This document shows, piece after piece, positions 45,939 to 55,600 of a stretch of 64,000 bases of DNA (position 1 is the stretch's first letter; every line of letters begins with the position of its first letter). The notes under the pieces were generated by a model. It was given only the letters and a program-made list of their open reading frames with translations. It had not been told where the DNA came from and ran no database searches. Origin of the DNA: an uncultured Flavobacteriales bacterium (GTDB lineage Bacteria; Bacteroidota; Bacteroidia; Flavobacteriales_D; Sanyastnellaceae); assembly GCA_938085425.1 (NCBI GenBank), contig CALKGQ010000011.1, positions 186,001 to 250,000 on the forward strand, given 5' to 3'. The translations under genes were made by a program, and so were the position numbers.

Positions 45939-46979
45939 ATGGTTGAGTTGTATACGCTGGTGGGATTTTGTTTGGCAGGCTTTTCTGTCATTGCCAATGA
46001 CAGTGTCCAAACACTGGGCACCTGGATTGCTTCCAATCGTGACAATTTCAAATGGACCACCTTGTGGGCTGCGGCTTCCACAGTGTTGGTGGCCACCCTC
46101 GTGTATGGGTGGGTTTCCTCTGGAAATGGGGACATATCCTTCGGACGATTGGCCAAGATTCCTTACGCTGAGCCCCAGTGGTACCATGCTTTGGCACCCC
46201 TGGCACTCGTGTTGTTGACCCGCAAGGGCATCCCAGTGTCCACCTCTTTTTTGGTGCTCTCAGCCTTTGCCAGCACCTTCGTGCTGGAGAAGATGCTCAT
46301 GAAGAGCATCATGGGCTACGGCTTGGCAGCTGTCGTGGCGTACGTTCTGTGGTTGGGGATTTCCCGTTTGGTCAATGAAAAAGACGACGTCAACGAGGAG
46401 TCCAAAAAGTTCTGGCGTGTGTTCCAGTGGTGCTCCACGGGGTTTTTGTGGTTCATGTGGCTGTCTCATGACGTGGCCAACATTGCGGTGTTTTTGCCCC
46501 GTGAATTGTCGCTTTTGCAGCTGATCATTGTGATTGCTTTTTTCGTCACAGGGTTGGGGTACATCTTCTACCGCCGCGGAGGCAAGATCCAAGACATTGT
46601 CCTGGACAAGCAAAGCACGAAGTATGTGCGGTCTGCCACGCTGATTGACTTGGTGTATGCCTTTTTGCTTCTCTACTTCAAGCAGATGAACAACATCCCC
46701 ATGTCGACGACTTGGGTGTTTGTGGGATTGCTTTGTGGACGTGAATTGGCCTTGAATACTGGCTTGACCAAAAAGGGAAATCTGAAAACGATTTTCCCCA
46801 TTGTGGCCAAGGACTTCTTGAAATTGATTGCCGGCTTGCTTGTCAGCGTGTCCATCGTCTTGGCCATTCACATGGGGCAAGATTCGAATGCAGAGGAGGA
46901 TACTGCCCCTGAGTCCATAGAAGTGGTGTCAAGTCCAGCAGGAGGGGCGGATGCACAATTGCCGGAGACAGAGGACTGA
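45939..46979 (+). CDS. PiT-type (inorganic phosphate transporter-like) membrane protein
   Basis: A 346-residue protein with about nine hydrophobic segments. Motifs resemble those of PiT permeases: IANDSVQTLGT near the N-terminus (compare GANDVANAFGT), HDVANIAVFLPR in the middle, and NNIPMSTTWVFVGLLCGRE near the C-terminus (compare STTH). A conserved charged loop (LVNEKDDVNEESKKFWR) lies between. Sequence is divergent, so the transported ion is not certain. The start is ATG 45939 (MVELYTLVGFC). It ends 12 bases from tyrS, which faces it. Confidence 0.74.
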   Translation: MVELYTLVGFCLAGFSVIANDSVQTLGTWIASNRDNFKWTTLWAAASTVLVATLVYGWVSSGNGDISFGRLAKIPYAEPQWYHALAPLALVLLTRKGIPVSTSFLVLSAFASTFVLEKMLMKSIMGYGLAAVVAYVLWLGISRLVNEKDDVNEESKKFWRVFQWCSTGFLWFMWLSHDVANIAVFLPRELSLLQLIIVIAFFVTGLGYIFYRRGGKIQDIVLDKQSTKYVRSATLIDLVYAFLLLYFKQMNNIPMSTTWVFVGLLCGRELALNTGLTKKGNLKTIFPIVAKDFLKLIAGLLVSVSIVLAIHMGQDSNAEEDTAPESIEVVSSPAGGADAQLPETED

Positions 46980-46991
46980 CCTCCGAAGCCG

Positions 46992-48269
46992 TCAGTCGGC
47001 CAGGCGAATCAGGTAAAAGTTTTTCTTTCCCCGCTGAACGAGGATGAGGCTTTCGCCCACGAGGTCTTCTGAAGTGATGGTTTTGCTGCCGTCCACCTTC
47101 GCCTTGTTCACGCTGACACTGCCTTCTTTCAGTGCCCTACGGGCTTCTCCGTTGCTCGCCAAAAACGGCGTTTCTCCCCCGGCGAGTACATCCACAATGC
47201 CCATGCCTTGGTGGAGTTCGTCTCGGCCCAGAACCCGCTGAGGCACCCCTTCAAAGACCGACAGGATTTCCTTTTCTGGGAGGGCACGCAAGTCGTCCTC
47301 TGAGGTTTTGCCAAAAAGCAAACGGCTTGCAGCCACAGCAGTGTCGAGGTCAGCTTGTCCATGGATGCGGCGCGTAACATCCTCTGCCAAGGCCTTCTGA
47401 AGGGCCCGGGCGCCAGGATTTTCAGCGTGCGATGCTTCGATGGCTTCGATGTCTTCTCGGGGAAGCAGGGTGAAGATTCTGAGGTACCGCGCCGCATCTG
47501 CATCGGCGGCATTGATCCAGTACTGGTAGAATTTGTAGGCAGAGGTGCGGTTCTTGTCGAGCCAAACATTGCCTCCCTCGCTCTTGCCAAACTTCGATCC
47601 GTCGGATTTGGTGATGAGGGGTGCGGTGATGGCAAAAGCCTGTCCATTGCCCTTTTTTCGAATCAACTCCGTTCCAGTGACCATGTTGCCCCACTGGTCG
47701 CTCCCACCCATTTGGACCTTCACATTGTGCTCTTTCCACAAGTGGTAAAAGTCATGACCCTGGACGAGTTGGTAGGTGAACTCGGTGAAGCTCATTCCCG
47801 ACTCCAGGCGGTTTTTCACACTGTCCTTGGACATCATGTAGTTGACCGTGATGTGTTTGCCCACGTCACGGATAAAATCCAAAAACGAAATGTCTTTGAA
47901 CCAGTCGTAATTGTTGACCACCACAGCGGCGTTCTCTCCTGAGAAGTCCAAGAATCGTTCGAGTTGGGCCTTTTGACCTGACAGGTTGTGCTGAAGCACT
48001 TCTGCATCCAAGAATTGTCGTTCCGCGGTCTTCCCGCTTGGATCACCGACCATGCCGGTGGCTCCTCCTACAAGGACAACAGGTGTGTGCCCCGCTTTTT
48101 GCCAATGGACGAGCAGCATGATGGGCACCAAGTTGCCAATGTGCAAGCTGTCCGCTGTGGGGTCAAATCCCACGTAGGCTTTGACACGCTCTTGGTCCAT
48201 CAAGGCTTCTGTGCCGGGCATGATGTCGTGCAACAACCCCCGCCATTTCAAATCTTCAATCAGCGACAT
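46992..48269 (-). CDS. tyrS: tyrosyl-tRNA synthetase
   Basis: A 425-residue class I synthetase for tRNA-Tyr. The N-terminal catalytic domain has YVGFDPTADSLHIGNLVP with the HIGH-type box, VGGATGMVGDPSGK, and the KMSKS-type SKFGKSEGGNVW. A C-terminal S4 RNA-binding domain ends the protein (ARRALKEGSVSVNKAKVDG). The start is ATG 48267-48269 (MSLIEDLKWRG). Convergent with the PiT-like gene and 19 bases after murF on the same strand. Confidence 0.96.
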   Translation of the reverse strand: MSLIEDLKWRGLLHDIMPGTEALMDQERVKAYVGFDPTADSLHIGNLVPIMLLVHWQKAGHTPVVLVGGATGMVGDPSGKTAERQFLDAEVLQHNLSGQKAQLERFLDFSGENAAVVVNNYDWFKDISFLDFIRDVGKHITVNYMMSKDSVKNRLESGMSFTEFTYQLVQGHDFYHLWKEHNVKVQMGGSDQWGNMVTGTELIRKKGNGQAFAITAPLITKSDGSKFGKSEGGNVWLDKNRTSAYKFYQYWINAADADAARYLRIFTLLPREDIEAIEASHAENPGARALQKALAEDVTRRIHGQADLDTAVAASRLLFGKTSEDDLRALPEKEILSVFEGVPQRVLGRDELHQGMGIVDVLAGGETPFLASNGEARRALKEGSVSVNKAKVDGSKTITSEDLVGESLILVQRGKKNFYLIRLAD

Positions 48270-48288
48270 GTGGGCAAAGATAAGGGGG

Positions 48289-49593
48289 TCACAGGTATGG
48301 CAGGATGCGTTCCAGCCTTGCACTTCTGCTTCCTTTCACCAGAACTTGTCGCGCCCTCATAGGGTGGTCTTTCAAGTGTTCTTTCAGGGCGTCAAAATCT
48401 GAAAAATGACTCCATGAGGGGTTTGGTCTCTCTTGGAAGGAGGCCTTGAAGCCGTCTCCGATTGTCACGAGTTCGATGCCCAATCCCAGCACGTTGTCAG
48501 CTGCCTCTGCATGTGCTTTGGCACTTGCTGTCCCGAGTTCCCCCATCTCGCCGAGAACCACCACGGGGGAGGCATGGCCTCGGGCATGGAAGGAAGCAAC
48601 GGCATGCGACACACTGGTGGGGTTGGCATTGTAGGCATCTAGGACCACTTGGTTGTGCTCCGTGTCCATCCATTGTGACCTGTGGTTGGATGCATGGTAA
48701 GCCGTCAAGGCCTCTTGGGCGTCGGAAGCCTTCACTTCAAATGCCTGGCCGATGGTGTGGGCGGCCACCACATTGGGCAAGTTGTAATCTCCCTCGAGGT
48801 GCACTTGAAAGGCCTCTCCGTTCGGCCCCTTGATTTGGCCACCAGCCTCTGAGGAGATTGGGGAGGTCCAAGTCCAAAGAGGCGTGTTCACGCGGATGGT
48901 GTTGGTCAACTCAGATGCCGCCCGGATGGTCTTGGCATCGCCATGTTGGACAAAGGCTTGTCCTTTGTGGCGATTCAAGTGGTCAAAAAGTTCTTTTTTG
49001 CCAAGAAACACGCCCTCTTCTCCTCCAAAACCCTCCAAGTGTGCACGGCCGATGTTGGTGATGTACCCATGGGTGGGCAAGGCAATGTCCGCGAGGCATT
49101 CGATTTCGCCGCGGTGGTTGGCGCCCATTTCGACGATCACAAAGCCAGGTTGTGCCGGTGCGCGAAGGAGGGTCAGCGGTACCCCAATGTGGTTGTTCAA
49201 ATTCCCTTGGGTGGCGTGGACGTCGAATCGGCGTGCAAGCACATCGCGCAGGAGTTCCTTGGTGGTGGTCTTTCCATTGCTTCCGGTCAGAGCGAGCACT
49301 GGGCATTTCCACTCCTGTCGAACCACCCTGGCAAGCTCTTGCATGGCATTCAGGACATCGTTGACGACAGTGGTCCTTGGATGTCCTTCCCACATCCCAT
49401 CCTCTGTGACGACGTGCTGGGCACCGAGTTCCAAAGCCTGTGCGACGAAATCATTCGCATCAAAGCGCGGTCCCTTGAGCGCCCAAAACATTTGCCCATT
49501 CAAGTTGTCCCGGGTGTCGATGGACGTCCCAATGCATGCGCGATGCGCTTCACGCAGTTGCAGCATGGCGGGAGAAAGGCAGGAATCAGTCAT
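48289..49593 (-). CDS. murF: UDP-N-acetylmuramoyl-tripeptide--D-alanyl-D-alanine ligase
   Basis: Adds D-Ala-D-Ala to the UDP-MurNAc tripeptide, the last cytoplasmic step of the peptidoglycan stem peptide. The 434-residue protein has Walker A ALTGSNGKTTTKELL, the carbamylated-Lys region after VEMGANHRGEIECLADIA, and DAYNANPTSVSHAVASFH near the C-terminal domain. Full length for the family. It is separated from gldJ by a terminator-like hairpin and followed by tyrS after 19 bases. Confidence 0.96.
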   Translation of the reverse strand: MTDSCLSPAMLQLREAHRACIGTSIDTRDNLNGQMFWALKGPRFDANDFVAQALELGAQHVVTEDGMWEGHPRTTVVNDVLNAMQELARVVRQEWKCPVLALTGSNGKTTTKELLRDVLARRFDVHATQGNLNNHIGVPLTLLRAPAQPGFVIVEMGANHRGEIECLADIALPTHGYITNIGRAHLEGFGGEEGVFLGKKELFDHLNRHKGQAFVQHGDAKTIRAASELTNTIRVNTPLWTWTSPISSEAGGQIKGPNGEAFQVHLEGDYNLPNVVAAHTIGQAFEVKASDAQEALTAYHASNHRSQWMDTEHNQVVLDAYNANPTSVSHAVASFHARGHASPVVVLGEMGELGTASAKAHAEAADNVLGLGIELVTIGDGFKASFQERPNPSWSHFSDFDALKEHLKDHPMRARQVLVKGSRSARLERILPYL

Positions 49594-49612
49594 GGCGGGA
49601 GTTGGGGCAAAG

Positions 49613-49643
49613 AAAAACCCCGCAGCTCAGCTGCAGGGTTTTT
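49613..49643. terminator. bidirectional terminator between murF and gldJ
   Basis: AAAAACCC at 49613-49620 and AGGGTTTTT at 49635-49643 flank a stem of GCAG and CTGC (around CTCAG), giving a symmetric hairpin with A-run on one side and T-run on the other. In minus-strand orientation it lies downstream of gldJ and just before the murF start, so it would end the gldJ transcript. Confidence 0.75.
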
Positions 49644-49694
49644 GTGATCCAAGTTGTTGACCACCGTTTGGGGGTAGCCAAGCGCGTCCAATGA

Positions 49695-51449
49695 TTACTG
49701 GCCCGCGAATGGCACCGGCGTGCCCAATCGATCCATGGCGCAGCGGAAGCCGATGCTGGCGGAACTTTGGCGCTCGTCCATGTAGCGTCGTGTTCCTGGA
49801 ATAAGGTAATAGGCCCTGTCATCCCAACCACCGCCCTTGTAGACGCGGCTGCGGTTGCTGATCAAGGTGGAACCTCCAAAGTTGTACACGCGCTTGTCTT
49901 GCATGACGTCTTCGTCCTTGCTCTGGGCGGCAAAATCAAAGGAGCTGTTCCGATCGCCATCGAGGTAGTCAACATTGTCTGCCACCCTGTAGTTGGTGCG
50001 GTTGAGGTTTTCCTCTAGGCTTTCTTTTCTCTTTTGCATTTCCCCAGGCAGGGCATCGATGTTGTTGCTGAAGCCCTTGCGCAAATCGGCGGCTGCGAGT
50101 GCGTCGCTGTCGACGATCAGGTCCATGGCGTCTTGCATCAAAGTTTGTGCTTCCTCAAAGCGCTGGGCCGCAAGACGTTCTTTCGCGTCGCTCACTTTTT
50201 GGTTCAGGTTGCCGATCAAATCGGTGTCTTCAGGGGTCAAGGCCTGTACGGTGTTGCCCTGCGTTTCGTATTCCTGGAGGAATGTCTTGACACCGTCGAT
50301 GTCGTAGACCACATAGTCGTACTTGTCCACAGGATTGCCTTCGGCATCGAGCCTCTTGGTCTCGTAGACATTGCCACGGAAGGGTCTGAATTCATTGTTG
50401 TCCTGGATGGACAAAGGACGATATACGTCCATGACCCACTCGCTCACATTGCCTGCCATGTTGTAGAGCCCGTAGTCGTTGGGTGCGTATTGGTAGACGT
50501 TCACGGTGATGTCTCCAAAATCATCCAAAGCACCGGCCACACCCATGTAGTCACCATTTCCCTTGACGAAGTTGGCATTGATGGAGCCGTACCCACCTTT
50601 GCGGCTGTCTCCATTCCGGACGAAGTGACCGTTCCAAGGGTAGGTCTTGCGTTCAGCCACAAGCTCGCCTAGGCTGTTTCCGATGAGGCCCAAAGCTGCG
50701 TACTCCCACTCAGCCTCAGTTGGGAGGCGATAATTGGGCAAGAGCACACCATCTTCCACTTTGACATCGCGGAATTCGCTGTTCAAGCCGTAGCTCGGCA
50801 GGCCTTCTCTCAAGCGCTCGCCCTGGTACTGACCGGACAAATAAGTTTCTGTGGTGAAATGTTCTTCATCGATTTGGGCATCAGGGTTGTGCAACAGCAG
50901 TCCTTCCCGCACCAAAATTCCCTCGTTCACTCGGTCGGAACGCCACTTGCAAAAGTCGGTGGCTTGCAACCAGCTCACTCCCACAACGGGGTAGTCCCGG
51001 TAGGAGGGGTGGCGCAAGTAGTAATTGACAATGGGTTCATTGTAGGCCAGCTTGTTCCTCCAAGCGGCGGTGTCTGGCAACGCACGTTCCACGATTTCTG
51101 GGTACGATGATCCGTAGATGCGCTGCAGCCAATTGACGTATTCGAGGTAGAAGTGGTTGGTCACTTCCGTCTCATCCATGTAGAAGGATGAAATGGTCGT
51201 GCGCCTTGGGATGTTGTCCCATGCGTACGTCAAGTCGTCGTCCACTTGCCCCATGGTGAAGGTGCCGCCTTCCACGAAGATGAGTCCCGGTCCCGTTTCT
51301 TGTTCAAAGTAGGCCGTGCGCTCAAACCCACCGTTGGATTCGAAGTTGTATGCCCAACCTGTTGCGCCAGAGCGCTCGTAGTAGCAGCCGTTCAGCGTCA
51401 TCAAGCCAATGGCGACACTGAGCAAGCCCAGAATGTGCTTTTGCGTCAT
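49695..51449 (-). CDS. gldJ: gliding motility lipoprotein GldJ
   Basis: A 584-residue lipoprotein required for gliding and type IX secretion in Flavobacterium. The lipobox is LMTLNGC with Cys22. The formylglycine-generating-enzyme-like (sulfatase-modifying) fold is recognisable from VEGGTFTMGQ, MDETEVTNHFYLEYVNW, GVSWLQATDFCKWR, RLPTEAEWEYAALG and GNVSEWVMDVYRP, with SNRSRVYKGGGWDDRAYYL and SIGFRCAM at the C-terminus. A helical insert of roughly 110 residues around 395-500 is typical of GldJ. The start is ATG 51447-51449. It follows the porP/sprF gene by 53 bases and ends before a terminator. Confidence 0.95.
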   Translation of the reverse strand: MTQKHILGLLSVAIGLMTLNGCYYERSGATGWAYNFESNGGFERTAYFEQETGPGLIFVEGGTFTMGQVDDDLTYAWDNIPRRTTISSFYMDETEVTNHFYLEYVNWLQRIYGSSYPEIVERALPDTAAWRNKLAYNEPIVNYYLRHPSYRDYPVVGVSWLQATDFCKWRSDRVNEGILVREGLLLHNPDAQIDEEHFTTETYLSGQYQGERLREGLPSYGLNSEFRDVKVEDGVLLPNYRLPTEAEWEYAALGLIGNSLGELVAERKTYPWNGHFVRNGDSRKGGYGSINANFVKGNGDYMGVAGALDDFGDITVNVYQYAPNDYGLYNMAGNVSEWVMDVYRPLSIQDNNEFRPFRGNVYETKRLDAEGNPVDKYDYVVYDIDGVKTFLQEYETQGNTVQALTPEDTDLIGNLNQKVSDAKERLAAQRFEEAQTLMQDAMDLIVDSDALAAADLRKGFSNNIDALPGEMQKRKESLEENLNRTNYRVADNVDYLDGDRNSSFDFAAQSKDEDVMQDKRVYNFGGSTLISNRSRVYKGGGWDDRAYYLIPGTRRYMDERQSSASIGFRCAMDRLGTPVPFAGQ

Positions 51450-51502
51450 GAGAGGTGCAGTTTCAATTTTCAGGTTTCGTAGTGCAGGATGTGATGTCAG
51501 AC

Positions 51503-52498
51503 TCAGAAGGTGGGGCAAGCCACGGTGCGGAATTTGGATCGCTGTGGCGAAGCAAATTTCATGCTCAAGCTGAGCTCGTGGGCACCACCTGTTGCAGGGG
51601 TGAGATCTGAAATCGTGATGTCGTAGCTGTAGCCAAAGCGCATGAGGCCTGTCTCCACCCCCAGCAACACAATCAATGCGTCACGGGTGTCTTCCGAGAA
51701 GAAACCGCGGTGCCAGATGCCCCCTACCAGAGGACCCTTGCTCACATAGACGCCGAGGTTCAACTGTTGAAATTCGCCCTGAACCCGGTAGAGTACGTTG
51801 GGAGAGATCCAGGCTTCAACTCCTTTCACAGAGCGTTGAAGTGGGAGCTTCGCGCCACCATGGGCAGTGATTTTCATGGGCAATCGACTCACTCCCACGA
51901 CCAAGCTTTCGTTGGGCTCGTTCAGATGAGATGCCGCAGCACCGACGTAAAATTTCTCGGTGAAGGCCAGTAGACCTGCTCCAAAATCAACTTTTTTGAC
52001 GGTCTCTCCGCGCGGGGTGTCAGCTGTTTCGTAGATGAAGCCCCGGCGTGGGTCGATCATGTCCCCAAAGGTCAAGTTGCTCCAGTCCAAAGCCTTTTGG
52101 AAGTAGCTCGCCTCGAGTGCAGCCCGCAAAGAAAGCTTGCGTGTGATGGCTTGTTGGTAGGAGTATGCACCTGTGATCCTCGTGGTGTTGAGGGTGCTTT
52201 GGCCAGCTTGGTCGTGCATGACACTCAACCCCAAACCTCCTTGGATGGAATTGAACTGTTGGTCATAGCTGACCGCTTGGGTCACAAACGCACCACTCAT
52301 TGAAGGCCATTGGTTCCGATGCGACATGACGACGCGTGGCCCCCGTGCAGTTCCAGCAAAAGCTGGATTCAGCAACATGGGGTTGGAGTAGAATTGCGAG
52401 AATTCAGGGTCCTGGGCATGAGCCTTCTGAGGGGAAATCCCCACAAAAAGAACAGATGTCAAGGCTGCAAGGGCAAGGCAGGAGATGAATTTCGTCAT
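51503..52498 (-). CDS. PorP/SprF-family type IX secretion outer-membrane protein
   Basis: A 331-residue protein, signal peptide cleaved at AHA|QDPE. It opens with the diagnostic DPEFSQFYSNPMLLNPAFAGT of PorP/SprF-type proteins, then SHRNQWPSM and a beta-barrel pattern, with FGYSYDITISDLTPATGGAHELSL close to the C-terminus. The family is associated with SprB-like adhesin secretion or with the PorE complex. The gene lies just upstream of gldJ and divergent from porU. Exact partner is unclear, as Bacteroidetes encode many paralogues. Confidence 0.93.
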   Translation of the reverse strand: MTKFISCLALAALTSVLFVGISPQKAHAQDPEFSQFYSNPMLLNPAFAGTARGPRVVMSHRNQWPSMSGAFVTQAVSYDQQFNSIQGGLGLSVMHDQAGQSTLNTTRITGAYSYQQAITRKLSLRAALEASYFQKALDWSNLTFGDMIDPRRGFIYETADTPRGETVKKVDFGAGLLAFTEKFYVGAAASHLNEPNESLVVGVSRLPMKITAHGGAKLPLQRSVKGVEAWISPNVLYRVQGEFQQLNLGVYVSKGPLVGGIWHRGFFSEDTRDALIVLLGVETGLMRFGYSYDITISDLTPATGGAHELSLSMKFASPQRSKFRTVACPTF

Positions 52499-52521
52499 GA
52501 TCGGAGTCGCTGTTGAACCCA

Positions 52522-52555
52522 CAAGAATACGAAAAAATACCGAGTATTGGGCCAA
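52522..52555 (-). promoter_or_regulatory. possible promoter for porP/sprF-gldJ
   Basis: On the minus strand TTG (52553-52555) is followed after 23 bases by TATTCTTG (52522-52529), a near match to TAnnTTTG. The start codon of porP/sprF lies about 24 bases below. The spacing is at the upper limit, so this is a weak call. The intergenic space is 187 bases and also must hold the promoter for porU on the other strand, which I could not identify. Confidence 0.35.
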
Positions 52556-52685
52556 AAGAACCCGCCCAAGCTCCCAAAAAGGGAAGCCATTCTGAGGCCT
52601 CACGGGGACTGGGCAATATGCCCCACCTTTGTGCGTAGGTATGTCAATGGCTGTCTTCAATTTCCCTTGGAATGCTTCCACGAAA

Positions 52686-55600
52686 ATGCGCGTGATGTGC
52701 TCAGTCTCTAACGCGCCCTCCGGAAGGTTGTTCACATCACAACGTGTGCGGCGCCGGTCATGGTATGGCAGCGCCCTCTTTTTCTTGTGCTTTATGCTGT
52801 GTTTGGGTTGGAGTCCCGTCAACTGTTGGGGCCAGGAAGATGTCGTGGAACTGCATGTGAATTGGGGGGAGTCAGACTGGTCATCCTTGCTCGACCAACC
52901 GTCCAAAACCCCATTGTGGCGTTTGGTTTCTCCGCTTGATTCCCTTTGGAACGGGGTGGAGGTCCTCGACGAAAGGTTGACATGGGAGCCATGCGCTGGC
53001 GAATGCCTTGAACATTTGAATTCTCAAGTCCGAAAGGCGATGGCATCACCATGGCTTTGGAGCGTTCAACAGGCAAATGGCCACGCCCGCTTGGTGGGCG
53101 AAGGGGGGGCGTTGAGGAAGTCCGATGCGGGATGGGAACGTTTGGTCGCTCTGGATGCCACATTGGGGGCTTCCCCGGCACCATCGTCACGCGTGGTCAG
53201 GGATTGGCCCACTTCAAGTGCAAGATCATCTGGAACTTGGGTGGCGTTTGCGACCACAGAAGAGGGGGTGCACTGCATGGGGTACGACCAGCTTTTGGAA
53301 GTCGGATTGCAGCCTGAGGATTTGACCCCCAGCTCGCTTCGTTTGTTTGGACAGGGTGGGGGGGTGTTGCCCTTTGAAAACGATGCAGACCGGCCATTGG
53401 ACATGCCGCAACAGCGGGTGGTTTTCCGCGGATTGGACGACGGAAGTTTTGATCCCGGGGACGAAGTGTGCTGGTACGCCCGCGCCCACGAGCGGTGGGA
53501 GTGGGAGGCATCCGACGGGTGGTCCCACCAGGCCCCTTTTTGGGGAGACACCGCCAAGTGGTACCTCCGCATTGATGCGGATGACACCATTCCACTGGTA
53601 TCCATCACGGCGGCGGCGCCCTATGACGGCGCGATAGACGACACGCGCATTGCCCATTTGGCCTACGGGGTCGAGGAACGGCACGACGAGAACTTGATCC
53701 GATCGGGCCGGAATTGGTTTGGCACAAGGCTCTCCTCTTTGGGGGCCAACACCAAGTCCTGGAACATCAGCATCCCGGGCGCCATTGCCGGCCAAGAGGC
53801 CACCATTGAGTTTGCGGCCGCAATGCGCACCACGGGGTCTGGATCTGGATCGGAGTTGGTGTACGCTTGGGAAGGTGAGACCCTGTCCCTGACGGACAAC
53901 TTGCTTTCACCCTCCTCTCTTGCGTTTGCAGGCTACCGAAGTGGAGCCATGACTGCGCAATTGACGCAACCTGGTTTGCAGGTCCTGGCCACCCTCAACC
54001 CTGGCACCGACGACAGCAATGCGTGGATGGATTACCTGGCCTACCAAGTCCCTCAATCGCTGGTCTTTTCAGGAGGCCAAATGGCGATCAATGGCCTGCC
54101 AGTGGATGGCGACGGGAACAGCGTGGAAGGCGCCCAATACTTGCTTGGCGGCAGCCCGCCTCCCGACGCGGTTTGGGATGTGACCGACCCCCTCGATGTT
54201 CATGAGTTGCCCTTGGAGGATTTGGATGGCGCCTTGTCGTGGTCATCCTCTGCATCGGAGGTTCGCCGTTTTTGGGCCTTTCGATGGAGTGCTGCCAAGC
54301 GTCCGATGCCTCTTGGACCGGTTCCCAATGTGAATTTGCATGCCTTGGGTGAAGTGGACTACGTGGTGGTGACCGTTCCTTCTTTGGCGGCGCCTGCCGA
54401 CTCTTTGGCCTCGCTGCATGCGGCGCTCGGCCGTCGTGTCGCCGTGGTGCAGCAACAAGCCGTCTTTGATGCTTTTAGTTCGGGGGTCGCCGATCCCACA
54501 GCCATCAAAATGCTGATGATGATGTTGCGGGACCGTGCTTTGGCCAGTGATGGGGCATTGGAGGCCCCCAAGTACCTCCTGCTCATGGGCGATGCCTCTT
54601 ATGACAACAGGAACCTTCAGGGCAATGGGGATCTCGTGGTGGGCCACTATTCCCAAGAATCTCTTTTGACGACCACGAGTTACATCTCTGACGATTACTT
54701 CGCATTGACGGCAGAGGGCCAAGGCGAGCGGCCCGAAGACCTCCTTCAACTCGGCGTGGGCAGAATTCCAGCGCAAGACGAAGATGCGGCGTGGGCGGTG
54801 GTGGAGAAGGTGGCCACTTACCTCGGGTTCGACGAAACCAATGCCGATGCAGCCTCTTGCTTGGACCCCAACGGTACGAGCAGCTTTGGGCCTTGGCGCA
54901 ACAGGATTCTGTTCGTGTCAGACGACCAAGACGGCAACAACCAAGACGGGCATCGCTACATGGACAACAGCGAGGAGCACAGCAAAGCCATCCAACAGCA
55001 GCATCCGGAATACGATATTTTGAAGGTGTACCCTGATGCTTACGTGCAAACGAACACCCCTGGAGGAGAGCGTTATGCCGATGCCTCGGAGGAAATTGGC
55101 CGCCGCGTGGATGAAGGGGCGTTGATTGTGAACTACATCGGGCACGGTGGAGAGCGTGGCTGGGCACACGAGCGCATCTTGAACATGGAGACCATTCAAT
55201 CATGGACCAACCTGCGTCGCTTGCCCATCTTCATGACGGCGACATGCGAGTTATTTCGCTACGACGACCCAGAAATCTACTCGGCTGGCGAGGCCATTTT
55301 GTTCAACCCCAAGGGCGGGGCTGCCGCCCTTCTGACCACCACCCGAACGGTTTACAGTGCGGGGAATCAGCAAGTCAACCGTGCCTTTTTTGAGACGGCA
55401 CTGGACAGTGACCAAGGGCAGCGATGCCTTGGCGACATTTACCGCGACACGAAAAATTCAGAGGCCATCCTTGCCCACACGAACAGCCGAAATTTCAGCT
55501 TGATGGGGGATCCAGGGTTGGAGGTTGCTTATCCCAAACATCGGGTGTTTCTCACCGACATCCCAGACACTCTGAAGTCATTGGATTTGGTCACGATCCG

